Below are positions 1-9,086 of a stretch of DNA of 64,000 bases, piece after piece. Every line of letters begins with the position of its first letter. The stretch's first letter is position 1. A program made the translations under genes and the position numbers. The DNA lies in contig CAZNYW010000015.1 of assembly GCA_964577375.1 (NCBI GenBank), positions 1-64,000 of the forward strand, written 5' to 3'. The DNA comes from DATKUC01 sp964577375 (GTDB lineage Bacteria > Spirochaetota > Spirochaetia > DSM-27196 > DATKUC01). The notes under the pieces are model-generated. The model was not told the DNA's origin. It was given only the letters and a program-made list of their open reading frames with translations, and did not search any database.

Positions 1-24
1 TGCGCTTGCTGATCTGGATCCCTG

Positions 25-46
25 GTATCAACAGGCTTCGTGATAC
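25..46 (+). repeat. Possible right end of a third copy of the 135-bp repeat
   Basis: The 13-mer ATCAACAGGCTTC followed by ATAC matches the right terminal repeat of the copy at 34855-34989. The segment is also a dyad in itself (GTATCA, 10 nt, TGATAC). If it is a right end, the rest of the copy lies left of the window and cannot be checked. Confidence 0.4.
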
Positions 47-71
47 TACCATCGCGTCCCGCAGCTTATCC

Positions 72-80
72 TGTTATAAT
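72..80 (+). promoter_or_regulatory. Extended -10 promoter candidate
   Basis: TG-T-TATAAT is a perfect extended -10 element, but no good -35 hexamer lies upstream. It sits 12 bp before the ATG at 93 that begins the decayed histidine kinase, so it probably was that gene's promoter. Confidence 0.4.
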
Positions 81-92
81 CCAGCCTCTCCG

Positions 93-1747
93 ATGGATTT
101 GACAAGCTGGGTCTTCCCGAGCAAGATCTTCAGTCTCGACAGTACCATTTTTCTCTTCTCGATCTTCGTCTACCTCTCCGTTCGCGATTGAAGCCTTCCG
201 CTGCGGTGGCTTTCGCCTGGGTGGGGGATCTACGGATTGAGGTTCATCCTGGAGGTTGCGCAGTCGCTCACACCTGCGAGCAGGCTTCTGGACGCCGGAA
301 TCGAAGTCCTTGTCACGGCAAGCAGCTTCTGCATAGTCACCGGGACAAAGCTCATGTTTGCCCGCCCGCTCCGCTTCTGGCCTGCCGGAGCCGGTTCCGT
401 GGTGGTAGTTCTCGCGGTTGTCTCCGGCGTCCTATCGCCCAGCCCAACCCTGGAACTGGCGGCCTCCATTTCGGGCTTTCTCTACGCCGGCGGTCTCTTT
501 GTCTGGGTCGGTGTCATGTTTATCCAGCGCACGTTGGCCCGCCGAGCCGGAGGCCGAACCACCGGCATCCTTTTCCTTCTCTGGGGAGTGCACAAGCTGG
601 ACTATCCCTTCATTCATGCGCTTCCGGGCATCAGCGGCGCTGCCTATCTGTTCGCGCACTGATCGGGATGGGAACCGCCGTTTCGATCCTGCTTCACTAC
701 GTCGAGATGGCGCGTTTGGAGCTCCGGCGGAGCGAGGACGGTTCATGACTGCTTTCCAGCAACGCGGGTGACCTGGTCTTTCGCTACGCGACCGGTCCCG
801 AGCCGCACTTCGAGTACGTCAGTCCCTCCTGCTTTCTGCTCACCGGAATTGCCGCCGACGAGCTCTATGCGGATCCCTCACTGATCCTCGATGCGGTCGT
901 CCCCGAAGACCGTCCGGCGGTGAGCTCCGCACTAGCGGGTAACGAAGACGGTCGGACGCTGTTCCGCGTCAACCGGCCCGGAGGCGGGACCGCGTGGCTC
1001 GAGCTGCTGGTGTCTGCAATTCAGCGACTCGACGGCTCGGTTGAAATGGTGGAGGGAATTGCCCGGGACGTAACGTCGCGGGTTCGCCACGAAGCGGAGC
1101 TGCAGGCACAACGGGAGCGGCTTGAACGTGCGCTCGAGGAGCGCGACGAGTTCCTCCAGGAGCTTCACCATCGGGTGAACAACAACCTGTCGATCATACT
1201 GAGCCTGCTCGATTTCGAGCTGCGTGAGTACGGAGACAGGGCTGCACCGATGTTGCGAAAGATTCAGAGGCGGGTCATGTCCATTGCGCTGGTGCACTCG
1301 CTGCTGTATCGGAGCGGCGCCGCAAGCGTGCTTGATCTCCGGCAGTACTGCAGACAGCTCATCGACCAGCTTCTGGAAAGCAGGGCCGAGTATTCCGCGC
1401 GGGCCGGGGTGGAATTTGACATCGCACCTGTTTCTCTTGAGATTGATACAATAAAGACCTGCGGTCTAATTATTACCGAACTGGTAGACAATGCGTTCAA
1501 TCATGCCTTCAGAAGCCGCGGCGGCCGCGGTCTGGTAGTGGTGAGTTTTGCTGCTGCTGGCGTGGACTGGATGCTCAGCGTGGAGGACAATGGCGTTGGA
1601 TTGCAGCTCGACGATACCTCGGCGGCTCCAATTGGTTCGGGTCTTCATCTGGTACGCACGTTGTGCGAGGAGCTCGACGCTTCTCTCTCTTTCGAAAAGC
1701 GCAACGGCGTTCTCGCAACAATTCGCTTTCCGCGCAATCGGAGGTAG
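93..1747 (+). pseudogene. Decayed membrane sensor histidine kinase (PAS, HisKA_2/HATPase)
   Basis: A single protein can be followed through three interruptions. Hydrophobic N-terminal helices run from ATG 93, with a TGA at 189-191 where the context suggests CGA (Arg). The helices continue to about 655, where the frame shifts: the last helix reads on only in the +2 frame (after AAYLFA comes LIGMGTAVSILLHYVE). A second TGA at 746-748 falls inside the SED-x-S-(R)-LLSSNAGD start of a PAS domain, again CGA to TGA by context. From there the PAS, the HisKA_2 dimerisation motif (ELHHRVNNN, with the phosphoacceptor His) and the HATPase N and G boxes (ELVDNAFNHA, DNGVGL) are intact to 1747. The C-terminal two thirds could still be made from an internal GTG at 920. 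It is followed at 3 nt by a response regulator, its likely partner. Confidence 0.75.
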
Positions 1748-1749
1748 TA

Positions 1750-2151
1750 TTGGCCGGTGTGCCCGGGCTTCGTGCCGTCATCTGTGAGGACGAGGCCCTT
1801 ATACGTATGACTCTCAAGCTCATGCTGACCGAGATGGGGTGCGATGTTGTCGGCGAGACAGCCTACGGCGAGGAGGCCGTGTCCCTCGTCGAAACGCACC
1901 GGCCTGATGTCGTTTTTCTCGACATTCGCCTCAAGGACGACGTCGAAGGCGTCGAGGCGGCGCTGCGGATCAATGCTCTCTGCAACGCCGCGATAGTATT
2001 CATGAGCGCCTACGACTACGATGAGCGTATTCGCGTGACCGGACTGCAGCGGATTGCCGCAATCGTGTCCAAGCCCTTCCTCCAGTCGAGGATTGATGCC
2101 GCTCTCGCGAGCGTCACCGACCTCCTGGGCCGCCCTCCGATGAGCGGCTGA
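1750..2151 (+). CDS. Single-domain response regulator (CheY-like)
   Basis: A 133-residue receiver domain with no output domain. The acidic pair E13-D14, phospho-acceptor D58 (VFLDIRL), S86 and K108 (SKPF) are all present, so it should be phosphorylated. I chose the TTG at 1750 because GGAGG at 1740-1744 lies 5 nt upstream and overlaps the end of the kinase gene; translation was evidently coupled to it. With the kinase broken, the regulator may be orphaned or served by another HisKA_2 kinase. Its 3' end overlaps the convergent ABC permease gene by 38 bp. Confidence 0.85.
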   Translation: MAGVPGLRAVICEDEALIRMTLKLMLTEMGCDVVGETAYGEEAVSLVETHRPDVVFLDIRLKDDVEGVEAALRINALCNAAIVFMSAYDYDERIRVTGLQRIAAIVSKPFLQSRIDAALASVTDLLGRPPMSG

Positions 2152-3790
2152 AGGATGAGGCGTAACGCGCGTCGGCGTAGCGGACGAGCGGTCGGTGAAG
2201 TAGAGCCCCTGCGACAAGAGCCGCCGCTCCGGCTGCAACCACGGAAACTCGTCCTCCGGCGCCCGCGAGCAGAGTCAAGGCGACTATCACCCCAAGCACT
2301 ACCGTCGTGAGAAACACGAGCCCCATCGACACGAGGACGTTCATGTTCTGCTTCATGGCCTGCTGCGGATGGCTCCATTCGAGCAGAGGGCGCCGGAGGT
2401 CGGACGCAATCGAGATATCGAAAATAAGATTGATGACGGGTAGCCCGGCAATAACCAGAAGCACAATGTCCAGGGCACGGAGCTCGAACAGCACGCCGGC
2501 GATGAATACGTTCACGACGAACGCCGGCACGAAGAGCAGAAAGAAACAGGCCCGCTTGCCGCGTATTTGCCGCCACCCCGACAGCGGCAGGCTGAGGCTC
2601 AGGTTCGCGGTTCGTCCCTCACGGGAAATCGCCGTCGACGCCACCGTGTTGAATCCCGCCATCAGCGAAAGCACTCCGAGCACGGCGGGCAGGGTGAATG
2701 GAAAGCTTCGGATCAGCGGGACCGCTGATTCCAGCACCTCCGGGGGCGTGACGAATCGGAAGATCAGGAGGACGATGGGGAATATCGCAACCTCGCCGAT
2801 CGCTTCGAAAAGGTAGGTGGAGTTCGATGAGAGTATCGTCAGCTCGCGCGACAGCAGCGCGCGCGTCGGTGTGCTGCGTCGCCTGAAAGCTTCGGTCCCG
2901 GTGCCCGCCCTTCGTGCGGCACCGGTTTCGGCCCTGGTCGCGTACCGGCGGAGGTAACCTGCCTGCACGATCGCAGCCGCCCCGAGGGTGAGCAGACCGC
3001 CGACGGCAACAAAGGGTATCAGCCAGACCGCATTCCCGAAAGAGGCTGCGGCCCACTCCGCAGGTGGAAAGATCCGGGACAGGGCGACAATTCCGCCTGC
3101 CAGAGAGTGCATCGCGGCGGTCGGGGAAGCTCCCGAAAAGGATCCCGCGAGCGAGCGGGATACCAGCACCTGGAACGCAATCAGCACGGCAACGAGGAGC
3201 ATCATCCCGGTGACCTCCAGCGCAACGCGGTGTCGGCTCAGGTTAACCATCCGTGTCAGCGCGAGAACGAAAAGCACCGAAAGTGCCAGCGCAGGAAGAG
3301 GTGCGGAAAGCGCGACCAGCGTCGCCGCAACAATCCCGGCGGCTCCCGCGCCCTGACCGACCAGGTAGATGACGAAAGCCGGCGCCATCACCAGAAGCGG
3401 AACCGGAAGTGAGTAGAGATAAAGCAGAAGGTAGTTGACCGTCACGATGCGTCGCGGTGCGATTGGCAGTGAGAGCAGAAGCGCCGTGTCGCGGGAAAAA
3501 TAGAGCACTGAAATCGCCAGCGGAAATGAGACAAGCAGCGAGGTTATCCAGCCGGCGAAAACGGCGGAAATCACTGGCAGTTCGGGCCTTCCGAGGGACC
3601 TTCCCGCCTGGTAGATGGCAAAGTAGTTGCCGACCAGGAAGATCAGCCCCATCACAATGAGCGTACCGAAGCCCAACACTGCGAGCGGGACTATCCAGAA
3701 CTGCCGTTCGCGGCGCATCCGCGCCACGCGGCCGCGCGAAAGCCAGGTAGTCCCCTCGACCTTCACCCTAAGGAGCGACAGAGTTCTCAT
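2114..3790 (-). CDS. ABC-2 type transporter permease, large
   Basis: About 558 residues with 10-12 hydrophobic segments in two halves separated by a basic stretch, typical of the large polytopic permeases paired with ABC-2 ATPases. Upstream in-frame ATGs exist, but the start at 3790 (MRTLSLL) has a GGAG 8 nt before it and overlaps the ATPase gene by 23 bp, the usual coupling for such pairs. It is presumably a membrane exporter; the substrate cannot be read from sequence. Confidence 0.85.
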   Translation of the reverse strand: MRTLSLLRVKVEGTTWLSRGRVARMRRERQFWIVPLAVLGFGTLIVMGLIFLVGNYFAIYQAGRSLGRPELPVISAVFAGWITSLLVSFPLAISVLYFSRDTALLLSLPIAPRRIVTVNYLLLYLYSLPVPLLVMAPAFVIYLVGQGAGAAGIVAATLVALSAPLPALALSVLFVLALTRMVNLSRHRVALEVTGMMLLVAVLIAFQVLVSRSLAGSFSGASPTAAMHSLAGGIVALSRIFPPAEWAAASFGNAVWLIPFVAVGGLLTLGAAAIVQAGYLRRYATRAETGAARRAGTGTEAFRRRSTPTRALLSRELTILSSNSTYLFEAIGEVAIFPIVLLIFRFVTPPEVLESAVPLIRSFPFTLPAVLGVLSLMAGFNTVASTAISREGRTANLSLSLPLSGWRQIRGKRACFFLLFVPAFVVNVFIAGVLFELRALDIVLLVIAGLPVINLIFDISIASDLRRPLLEWSHPQQAMKQNMNVLVSMGLVFLTTVVLGVIVALTLLAGAGGRVSVVAAGAAALVAGALLHRPLVRYADARYASSFSRSSEGGPGGR

Positions 3791-4508
3791 CGGTAAGCTC
3801 CAGGAAAAGGCGCTCGAGAGTTGCATCCGCCTCGCCTGCAGATCTGCGCAGCTCTTCCAGCGGCCCGTCGGCTATGACCCGCCCGGAGCGAATGATCCCC
3901 ACCCGGTCGCAGAGCCGCTCGGCTACCTCCATGACGTGAGTGGAGAAAAAGACGGTCCGTCCGCGATCACAAAGCTCCCTCATCTTCTCCTTCAGGGTGA
4001 ACGCCGCCCGAGGGTCGAGCCCGACGATCGGTTCGTCGAGGATGAAGACTTCCGGATCGTGAAGCAGCGCAGAAATAATAGAAAGCTTCTGCTTCATTCC
4101 GTGCGAGTAGGAGCTGATCCTTTCGGAAAGCATCGACCGCAGTTCGAACTGCTCCGCCAGTTCGACGATGATGTCCCGATCGTCGGCGGCGACCTCGAAG
4201 ACATCGGCAATGAACGAAAGAAAGCGGGCACCGGTCATGTTCTCATAGAGCATCGGTTCATCGGGGACGTAGCCGATCCGCCGTTTCACCTCGAGGGGAT
4301 GGGCGAGGCAGTCGACTCCCGAAACTTCTGCGCGACCGCTGTCAGGGCGCAGCAGACCTGCAAGAATGCGGATGGTGGTGGTTTTCCCGGCGCCGTTCGG
4401 ACCGAGGAATCCGAAGAGCTCGCCGCGGCCGACCGACAGCGTCAACCCGTCGAGCGCATTCGGGCCCTCCTTCCCATACCGCTTGGTGATCATATCGAGT
4501 TGAATCAT
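3768..4508 (-). CDS. ABC transporter ATPase (ABC-2 exporter type)
   Basis: 246 residues with Walker A GPNGAGKTT (36-44), a degenerate signature YSHGMKQ (134-140; the usual LSGG is replaced, as in many CcmA/NatA-type ATPases), Walker B FILDEP (155-160) and the switch His191. It energises the overlapping downstream permease at the inner membrane. The pair forms a two-gene operon divergent from the ROK regulator gene, but nothing else ties the two together. Confidence 0.92.
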   Translation of the reverse strand: MIQLDMITKRYGKEGPNALDGLTLSVGRGELFGFLGPNGAGKTTTIRILAGLLRPDSGRAEVSGVDCLAHPLEVKRRIGYVPDEPMLYENMTGARFLSFIADVFEVAADDRDIIVELAEQFELRSMLSERISSYSHGMKQKLSIISALLHDPEVFILDEPIVGLDPRAAFTLKEKMRELCDRGRTVFFSTHVMEVAERLCDRVGIIRSGRVIADGPLEELRRSAGEADATLERLFLELTDENSVAP

Positions 4509-4603
4509 AGGTGACTCCGTTCAGGCGCCATCTTATCATCCGTGAGGCGATTTATCACCCCGGCTCAGTCCCGAACAACAATATTGGCAGCAGCAGAAAA
4601 AGA

Positions 4604-4633
4604 TTGACGGAATTCGGCTGTTGGGCATACAAT
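4604..4633 (+). promoter_or_regulatory. Sigma-70-type promoter of the ROK gene
   Basis: TTGACG (4604-4609), an 18-bp spacer and TACAAT (4628-4633). The -10 end overlaps the 23-bp dyad at 4632-4654, so a protein bound there would block RNA polymerase. Confidence 0.6.
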
Positions 4634-4654
4634 TAATTCGATTCTCGAATTAAT
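4632..4654. promoter_or_regulatory. Perfect 23-bp dyad, likely ROK operator
   Basis: ATTAATTCGA, 3 nt (TTC), TCGAATTAAT: perfect 10-bp arms across -10 and the expected transcription start. NagC and Mlc, well-studied ROK repressors, bind AT-rich palindromes of about this size. Autoregulation is the inference. A shorter dyad with the same 3-nt spacing follows at 4671-4685. Confidence 0.65.
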
Positions 4655-4670
4655 AGGGCCATATAAGTCG

Positions 4671-4685
4671 TATAAGTTTCTTATA
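4671..4685. promoter_or_regulatory. Second small dyad in the ROK leader
   Basis: TATAAG, TTT, CTTATA. The arms are 6 bp, in the untranslated leader, 36 bp before the start codon. It could be an accessory operator or chance in an AT-rich leader. Confidence 0.35.
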
Positions 4686-4720
4686 GACATGAAGATAACT
4701 AAGTTCATCAGGGGAAAATA

Positions 4721-5908
4721 TTGAGGACCGACCGGGCGCATCGAAAGAACCCCCACCGCAACCGGGCTGCGGCCCTCAAGTCCGGCAACAGATCGCTCCT
4801 GCTCCACCTGCTCTTCACTCATCCCTCTCTTCCGAGGACCGCGCTCATCCGCCAGTCCAACCTTGCGCCGTCGACCGTCTCCATGATCACCTCCGAGCTG
4901 CTCGATGAGGGGCTGATCCGGCGGGTAGGCAACGCAGGACGTACCGGAGCGGGAAGGCCAACCGATATCCTTGCGCGCAACCCGGCGGCCAGTCTGGCTG
5001 CGGCAGTTCACATTACGCCCGAACGGTGCCGGATCGGCATAGTCGACCTCGGCTACAACGTGCTCGAAACGCAGAATCTCCATTTCGAAGGCGGATTCGA
5101 GGAGGGGAATACCGGCGATGTTGCCGCGGCGCTTCGCGAGCTGGTCGAAACCGGCCGGTCGGGGCGGAAACTCGCAGCGGTGGCTCTCGCTCTGCCGAAC
5201 TACCCCTACAGCGTCGACGCCATTCGTGAAAGCTTTGAGCGGGCATTTCCGGAGGTTCCCGTCCATCGCATAAACAACACCGAGGCGATGGCGGTCCATG
5301 AGTTCTACCTGAGGCTTGGGCGTGAGCTTCACTCGACGGTCTATGTCTACGTGGGCACAGGTATCGGCTCCGGTCTCATCATCAACAGCAGTCTCTACCG
5401 TGGGGTTCACGGCGACGCGTGCGACTTCGGCCATATGTACTTGACCGACCGGCCCATCGTCTGCCGCTGCGGCCGCGAGGGATGCCTCGAGACGGTTGCG
5501 TCCGAGCGAGCCATCTCCACGGCGCTCGCCGAGCACTACAATCTTTCAGATGTTCCGGTACGGGAGGAGCTCATCGAGTTCCTGATTGCTCGGCTCGCGG
5601 CACACGACGATTTCTGTGGCGATCTCCTTCGCGAGGCCGCCGAGTACCTTGGAAAGGGGATATTCAACCTTGTCTCCATTACAGATCCTCAACGGGTGAT
5701 CGTTGCCGGGCGGCTGACCGCACTCGGCCCGCTGTACACCAGTCTGGTTCAGGAATCCTATATGCGACGCGCAAGAAGGTTTTCTCCACAGACGGTACCG
5801 CTCGAGTTCGTCGAGGTCAGAGACGATTCTGCGCTGATCGGGGGCGCGATGTTCTCGTTCATTTCGCTCTATTGTGGGGTGGTCAATCCAGCCGCTGTCG
5901 CGGTCTAG
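4721..5908 (+). CDS. ROK-family transcriptional regulator
   Basis: 395 residues. An N-terminal winged helix (about 20-85; LIRQSNLAPSTVSMITSELL) is followed by a sugar-kinase-fold ROK domain with the GTGIGSG phosphate loop and the zinc-binding motif CRCGREGCLE, so it is a XylR/NagC-type regulator rather than a free sugar kinase. The TTG start at 4721 has AGGGGA 6-7 nt upstream. It lies 25 bp before a sugar-binding protein gene and is probably the sugar-responsive repressor of that importer operon and of itself through the dyad at 4632-4654. The inducer is unknown. Confidence 0.9.
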   Translation: MRTDRAHRKNPHRNRAAALKSGNRSLLLHLLFTHPSLPRTALIRQSNLAPSTVSMITSELLDEGLIRRVGNAGRTGAGRPTDILARNPAASLAAAVHITPERCRIGIVDLGYNVLETQNLHFEGGFEEGNTGDVAAALRELVETGRSGRKLAAVALALPNYPYSVDAIRESFERAFPEVPVHRINNTEAMAVHEFYLRLGRELHSTVYVYVGTGIGSGLIINSSLYRGVHGDACDFGHMYLTDRPIVCRCGREGCLETVASERAISTALAEHYNLSDVPVREELIEFLIARLAAHDDFCGDLLREAAEYLGKGIFNLVSITDPQRVIVAGRLTALGPLYTSLVQESYMRRARRFSPQTVPLEFVEVRDDSALIGGAMFSFISLYCGVVNPAAVAV

Positions 5909-5933
5909 AAACACGTTCCGGAAGGAGGCGTCT

Positions 5934-7238
5934 ATGTCAAAGTTCTGGAGGACGATTGCAGGAATCATTTTTGCTGCCGTTGCGGTGTCTGCAGTGACCG
6001 CCGGAGGAAGGAAGGAGTCCACCACGTCCACTGCGCAATCGCCTGTATCGATTCAATTCGCGATCTCGCCGAGAGAGGTCGGCAAGGTGATTCCCGACTA
6101 TATTACCGGATTTGAAAAGGAGAATCCGAACATAAAGGTCGACTGGCTGCAGGTTCCCGGCGTGCCTGATGAGCAGCACACGCTGTATGTCACCAACATG
6201 GCGTCGCAGGCCGACAAGCCGGACGTGCTCGCGGTCGACGTGATCTGGCCCGGCGAGTTCATAGCAAACGGGTGGGCGGCGCCGCTCAACGACTACTTCT
6301 CCTCATCGGATCTGGATCAGTATCTGCCGGGAATGATGAACTCGGTGACGGTGAAGGGTAAGGTGTACGGCGTACCGTTGTACACGAACGCGATCCACCT
6401 GTTCTACCGGAAAGACCTCCTGGACAAGTACGGGCTGTCCGTTCCCAGGACATGGGGCGAACTCGCCTCGACGGCAAAGGAGATCGTCCAGAAGGAGAAC
6501 AATCCGGACCTGGTCGGCTACATCAGCATGTGGGCGCAGATCGAAGGGCTGTTCATGAATTATCTGCAGTTCATGTGGGGCGCCGGCGGGCAGTTCTTCG
6601 ACGGTGCGGGCAAGGTATCGATCGACACCCCGGCCGCAGTCAAGGCACTGAGCACAATGGTCGGCTATGTAAAGGACGGGCTTGCACCGCAGAGCATCAT
6701 CACCTACAAGCCGAATGACGCCATGGCGCTCTTCCGCCAGGGGCGCGCGGTGTTCATGGTTGTGCAGGACTTCGTCTGGCCGATGCTGAACGCAGCCGAT
6801 TCTCCCGTGAACGGGAAGGTTGGAATGACGCGGGTTCCCTACTTCGCAGGACATTCGGACGCGAATACCGTCTGCATGGGAGGGTGGATACTGATCGTCA
6901 ATCCCTACTCGGCCCACAAGGCGGAGGCGGCAAAGTTCATCAAGTACCTTACCACTGAAAAGGCCGGGCTTGAAATGGCGGTCCAGACCGGCAGCATGCC
7001 GGCACGCAAAGGTATGGACAAGAATCAGGAGCTGCTCTCGCAGTATCCGATCGCCAGGCAGCTGTATGCGGATTTCGCAGTCGGCGATGTTCGCCCTTCA
7101 GCACAGGCAGGCGCGAAATACCCCGAGCTCTCGCATGAAATGCAGCTGGAGATTCACTCCGCGCTGGCGGGGGAAAAGAGCGTGCAACAGGCTCTGTCCG
7201 ACGCCCAGAAGAACGTGGCAAAGATTCTGGGCCAGTAG
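5934..7238 (+). CDS. Sugar ABC transporter substrate-binding protein (family 1)
   Basis: 434 residues with a signal peptide ending near AVTAGGRKES, a form common in spirochaete binding proteins; no lipobox Cys is present. The SBP_bac_1 fold is recognisable (GVPLYTNAIHLFYRKDLLDKYG; a FIKYLTTEKAGLEMA stretch near the C-terminus). The ATG at 5934 follows AGGAGG. It delivers a sugar to the two permeases downstream (7314, 8198). Upstream in-frame starts would add a non-signal extension and are rejected. Confidence 0.92.
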   Translation: MSKFWRTIAGIIFAAVAVSAVTAGGRKESTTSTAQSPVSIQFAISPREVGKVIPDYITGFEKENPNIKVDWLQVPGVPDEQHTLYVTNMASQADKPDVLAVDVIWPGEFIANGWAAPLNDYFSSSDLDQYLPGMMNSVTVKGKVYGVPLYTNAIHLFYRKDLLDKYGLSVPRTWGELASTAKEIVQKENNPDLVGYISMWAQIEGLFMNYLQFMWGAGGQFFDGAGKVSIDTPAAVKALSTMVGYVKDGLAPQSIITYKPNDAMALFRQGRAVFMVVQDFVWPMLNAADSPVNGKVGMTRVPYFAGHSDANTVCMGGWILIVNPYSAHKAEAAKFIKYLTTEKAGLEMAVQTGSMPARKGMDKNQELLSQYPIARQLYADFAVGDVRPSAQAGAKYPELSHEMQLEIHSALAGEKSVQQALSDAQKNVAKILGQ

Positions 7239-7261
7239 TCCGCACGGTTCAAGACACCATA

Positions 7262-7286
7262 GCGGCCCGGACAAAATCCGGGCCGC
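7262..7286 (+). other. Intercistronic stem-loop after the binding-protein gene
   Basis: GCGGCCCGGA, CAAAA, TCCGGGCCGC: a perfect 10-bp GC-rich stem without a U-tract. Hairpins here are known in other sugar operons (for example malE-malF) to protect the upstream message and make binding protein exceed permease; that role is inferred. Confidence 0.65.
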
Positions 7287-7313
7287 ATACCCATCGATTT
7301 CGGGACAGCAACG

Positions 7314-8198
7314 ATGAATCGACGAAAACTGAGTGACTCTACCTATGGCTTGCTGCTGATTGCCCCGGTCTTCGTGATCGTGGCGGGAATTCTCTTTCTT
7401 CCTACCGTGTACACGATATTCCTGAGCCTCACCAATTTCTCATTCCTGAAGGGGCATACACTCCGCTTCGTCGGTCTCACCAACTTCGTTACCATTTTTT
7501 CCGATACGGAGTTCGTTGGATCGCTCTGGAACACCGTCTTTTTCACGCTCGTCACGGTGGCGCTCGAGCTTCTCGCCGGGCTCGTCCTGGCGCTCATCCT
7601 GAACCGAAGTTTCGCGTTCATGGGGTTGCTGCGAACGACGATTCTCTTTCCCTGGGCACTTCCGACTGCCCTCAACGCGATAATCTGGCGATGGCTCTAC
7701 AATCCCGATTTTGGGTTCTTTAATTCAATTCTGCTGCAGCTCGGTCTGACTACCGCCAAGACCAACTGGCTCGGTGAAATACCGCTCAGCATGTACAGCA
7801 TGATGGCAGTAGCGATCTGGAAGACCAGTTCCTTTATGGCGTTGATACTGCTGACCGGATTGCAGACGATACCCAACGACCTCTACGAGGCGGCGGAAAT
7901 CGACGGCGCCGGATGGTTCTCCCGGCTGCGTAAGATTACGATGCCGCTCCTGGTGCCCTCGATACTGCTTGCGCTGCTCTTCCGTTCGATGGACGCCTTC
8001 CGCGCCTTCGAGCTGCCGTTTGCCCTTACGGAGGGCGGCCCGGCCGGATCGACGCAGACGCTGAGTCTCTTCGGGTATCGCCAGTTCTTTCAATTCCTGA
8101 AGTTCGACACCGGATCTGCGGTTTCGGTCATTCAATTCATCCTCATCATGTTCCTCGGCGCGCTCTACCTGCGCGTATTTCGAACGGAGAACGACTGA
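7314..8198 (+). CDS. Sugar ABC transporter permease (MalF/UgpA type)
   Basis: 294 residues and six membrane segments. The EAA loop reads YEAAEIDGAGWFSRLRKITMP, which contacts the ATPase. It pairs with the 8198 permease (1-bp TGATG overlap) and the binding protein at 5934. No ATPase gene is present in the operon, so a shared MsmK/UgpC-like ATPase encoded elsewhere is expected. Confidence 0.93.
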   Translation: MNRRKLSDSTYGLLLIAPVFVIVAGILFLPTVYTIFLSLTNFSFLKGHTLRFVGLTNFVTIFSDTEFVGSLWNTVFFTLVTVALELLAGLVLALILNRSFAFMGLLRTTILFPWALPTALNAIIWRWLYNPDFGFFNSILLQLGLTTAKTNWLGEIPLSMYSMMAVAIWKTSSFMALILLTGLQTIPNDLYEAAEIDGAGWFSRLRKITMPLLVPSILLALLFRSMDAFRAFELPFALTEGGPAGSTQTLSLFGYRQFFQFLKFDTGSAVSVIQFILIMFLGALYLRVFRTEND

Positions 8199-9037
8199 TG
8201 AGGTGGCAACTGGTACAGCGCGCGGGGACGATACTGTTCAAGTATCTCTTTGTCCTCTTTCTGGTAGTGCTTTTCTTTTTTCCGGTGGTGTGGATATTGC
8301 TCACGTCGATCAAGACGACGGGTGATATCTACGCGTGGCCCCCGGTCTACATTCCGCTGCATCCCACGCTGCAGAACTATCACGTGGTTCTCTTCGGGTC
8401 CAAGCTGGGCCGCTACATAGCAAACTCGGTGATCGTCTCCTCGCTGTCGACGGTATCGGTTCTCTTTTTCGCATCCATGGCGGGATACAGCATAGCGCGG
8501 ATACGGTTCCGCGGCCGCCAGGCGATCCTCGTCTTCTTCCTCTCGATGTCGATGTTCCCGCAGCTTGCCATAGTGCCGTCGCTTTTTGTCTGGTTCAGGC
8601 AGCTCGGGCTCATCAACAACTTTCTCGGGATTGTGCTGGCCTATACCGGCCTCTTTTCGCCAATAGCGCTCTGGATCCTTGCCACCTATTTCCGGACTAT
8701 CCCACTGGAGATCGAGGAGTCGGCGAAACTCGACGGCTGCGGCCGGCTGAGGATCCTGTGGTCCATTCTGATGCCGCTGTCGATTCCGGGCGTGATTGCC
8801 GCCGCGCTCATCGTGTTCATCCAGACATGGAACGAGTTCTTTCTGGCGCTCGTCATTCTGTCGAAGAATCTCCTGCGCACCGCCACGGTCGGGATTGCGC
8901 TGTATCCGGGTGAGTATGCCTTTCCCTGGGAGCTGATCACCACGGCGACGTTTCTTGCAATTGTTCCGATCTTCATTCTGACGGCAGTCTTTCAGAAACA
9001 GATAATCGGCGGCCTTACGGCCGGCTCGGTGAAGTAG
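8198..9037 (+). CDS. Sugar ABC transporter permease (MalG/UgpE type)
   Basis: 279 residues and six membrane segments, with the EAA-loop motif EESAKLDGCGRLRILWSILMP near residue 170-190. Its ATG overlaps the stop of the preceding permease gene, so the two are translationally coupled. It completes the membrane channel of the importer. Confidence 0.93.
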   Translation: MRWQLVQRAGTILFKYLFVLFLVVLFFFPVVWILLTSIKTTGDIYAWPPVYIPLHPTLQNYHVVLFGSKLGRYIANSVIVSSLSTVSVLFFASMAGYSIARIRFRGRQAILVFFLSMSMFPQLAIVPSLFVWFRQLGLINNFLGIVLAYTGLFSPIALWILATYFRTIPLEIEESAKLDGCGRLRILWSILMPLSIPGVIAAALIVFIQTWNEFFLALVILSKNLLRTATVGIALYPGEYAFPWELITTATFLAIVPIFILTAVFQKQIIGGLTAGSVK

Positions 9038-9086
9038 GACCCAATCCGGTGCTGCGATAATTGTTGTTCTAAGGAGTTGGCGAACC

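Noticed and set aside
189..191. TGA stops in the kinase gene as selenocysteine or reassigned codons
   Set aside because: TGA ends several normal genes here, both sites fit Arg by context, no SECIS-like hairpin follows, and another gene in the window carries TAA and TAG interruptions.
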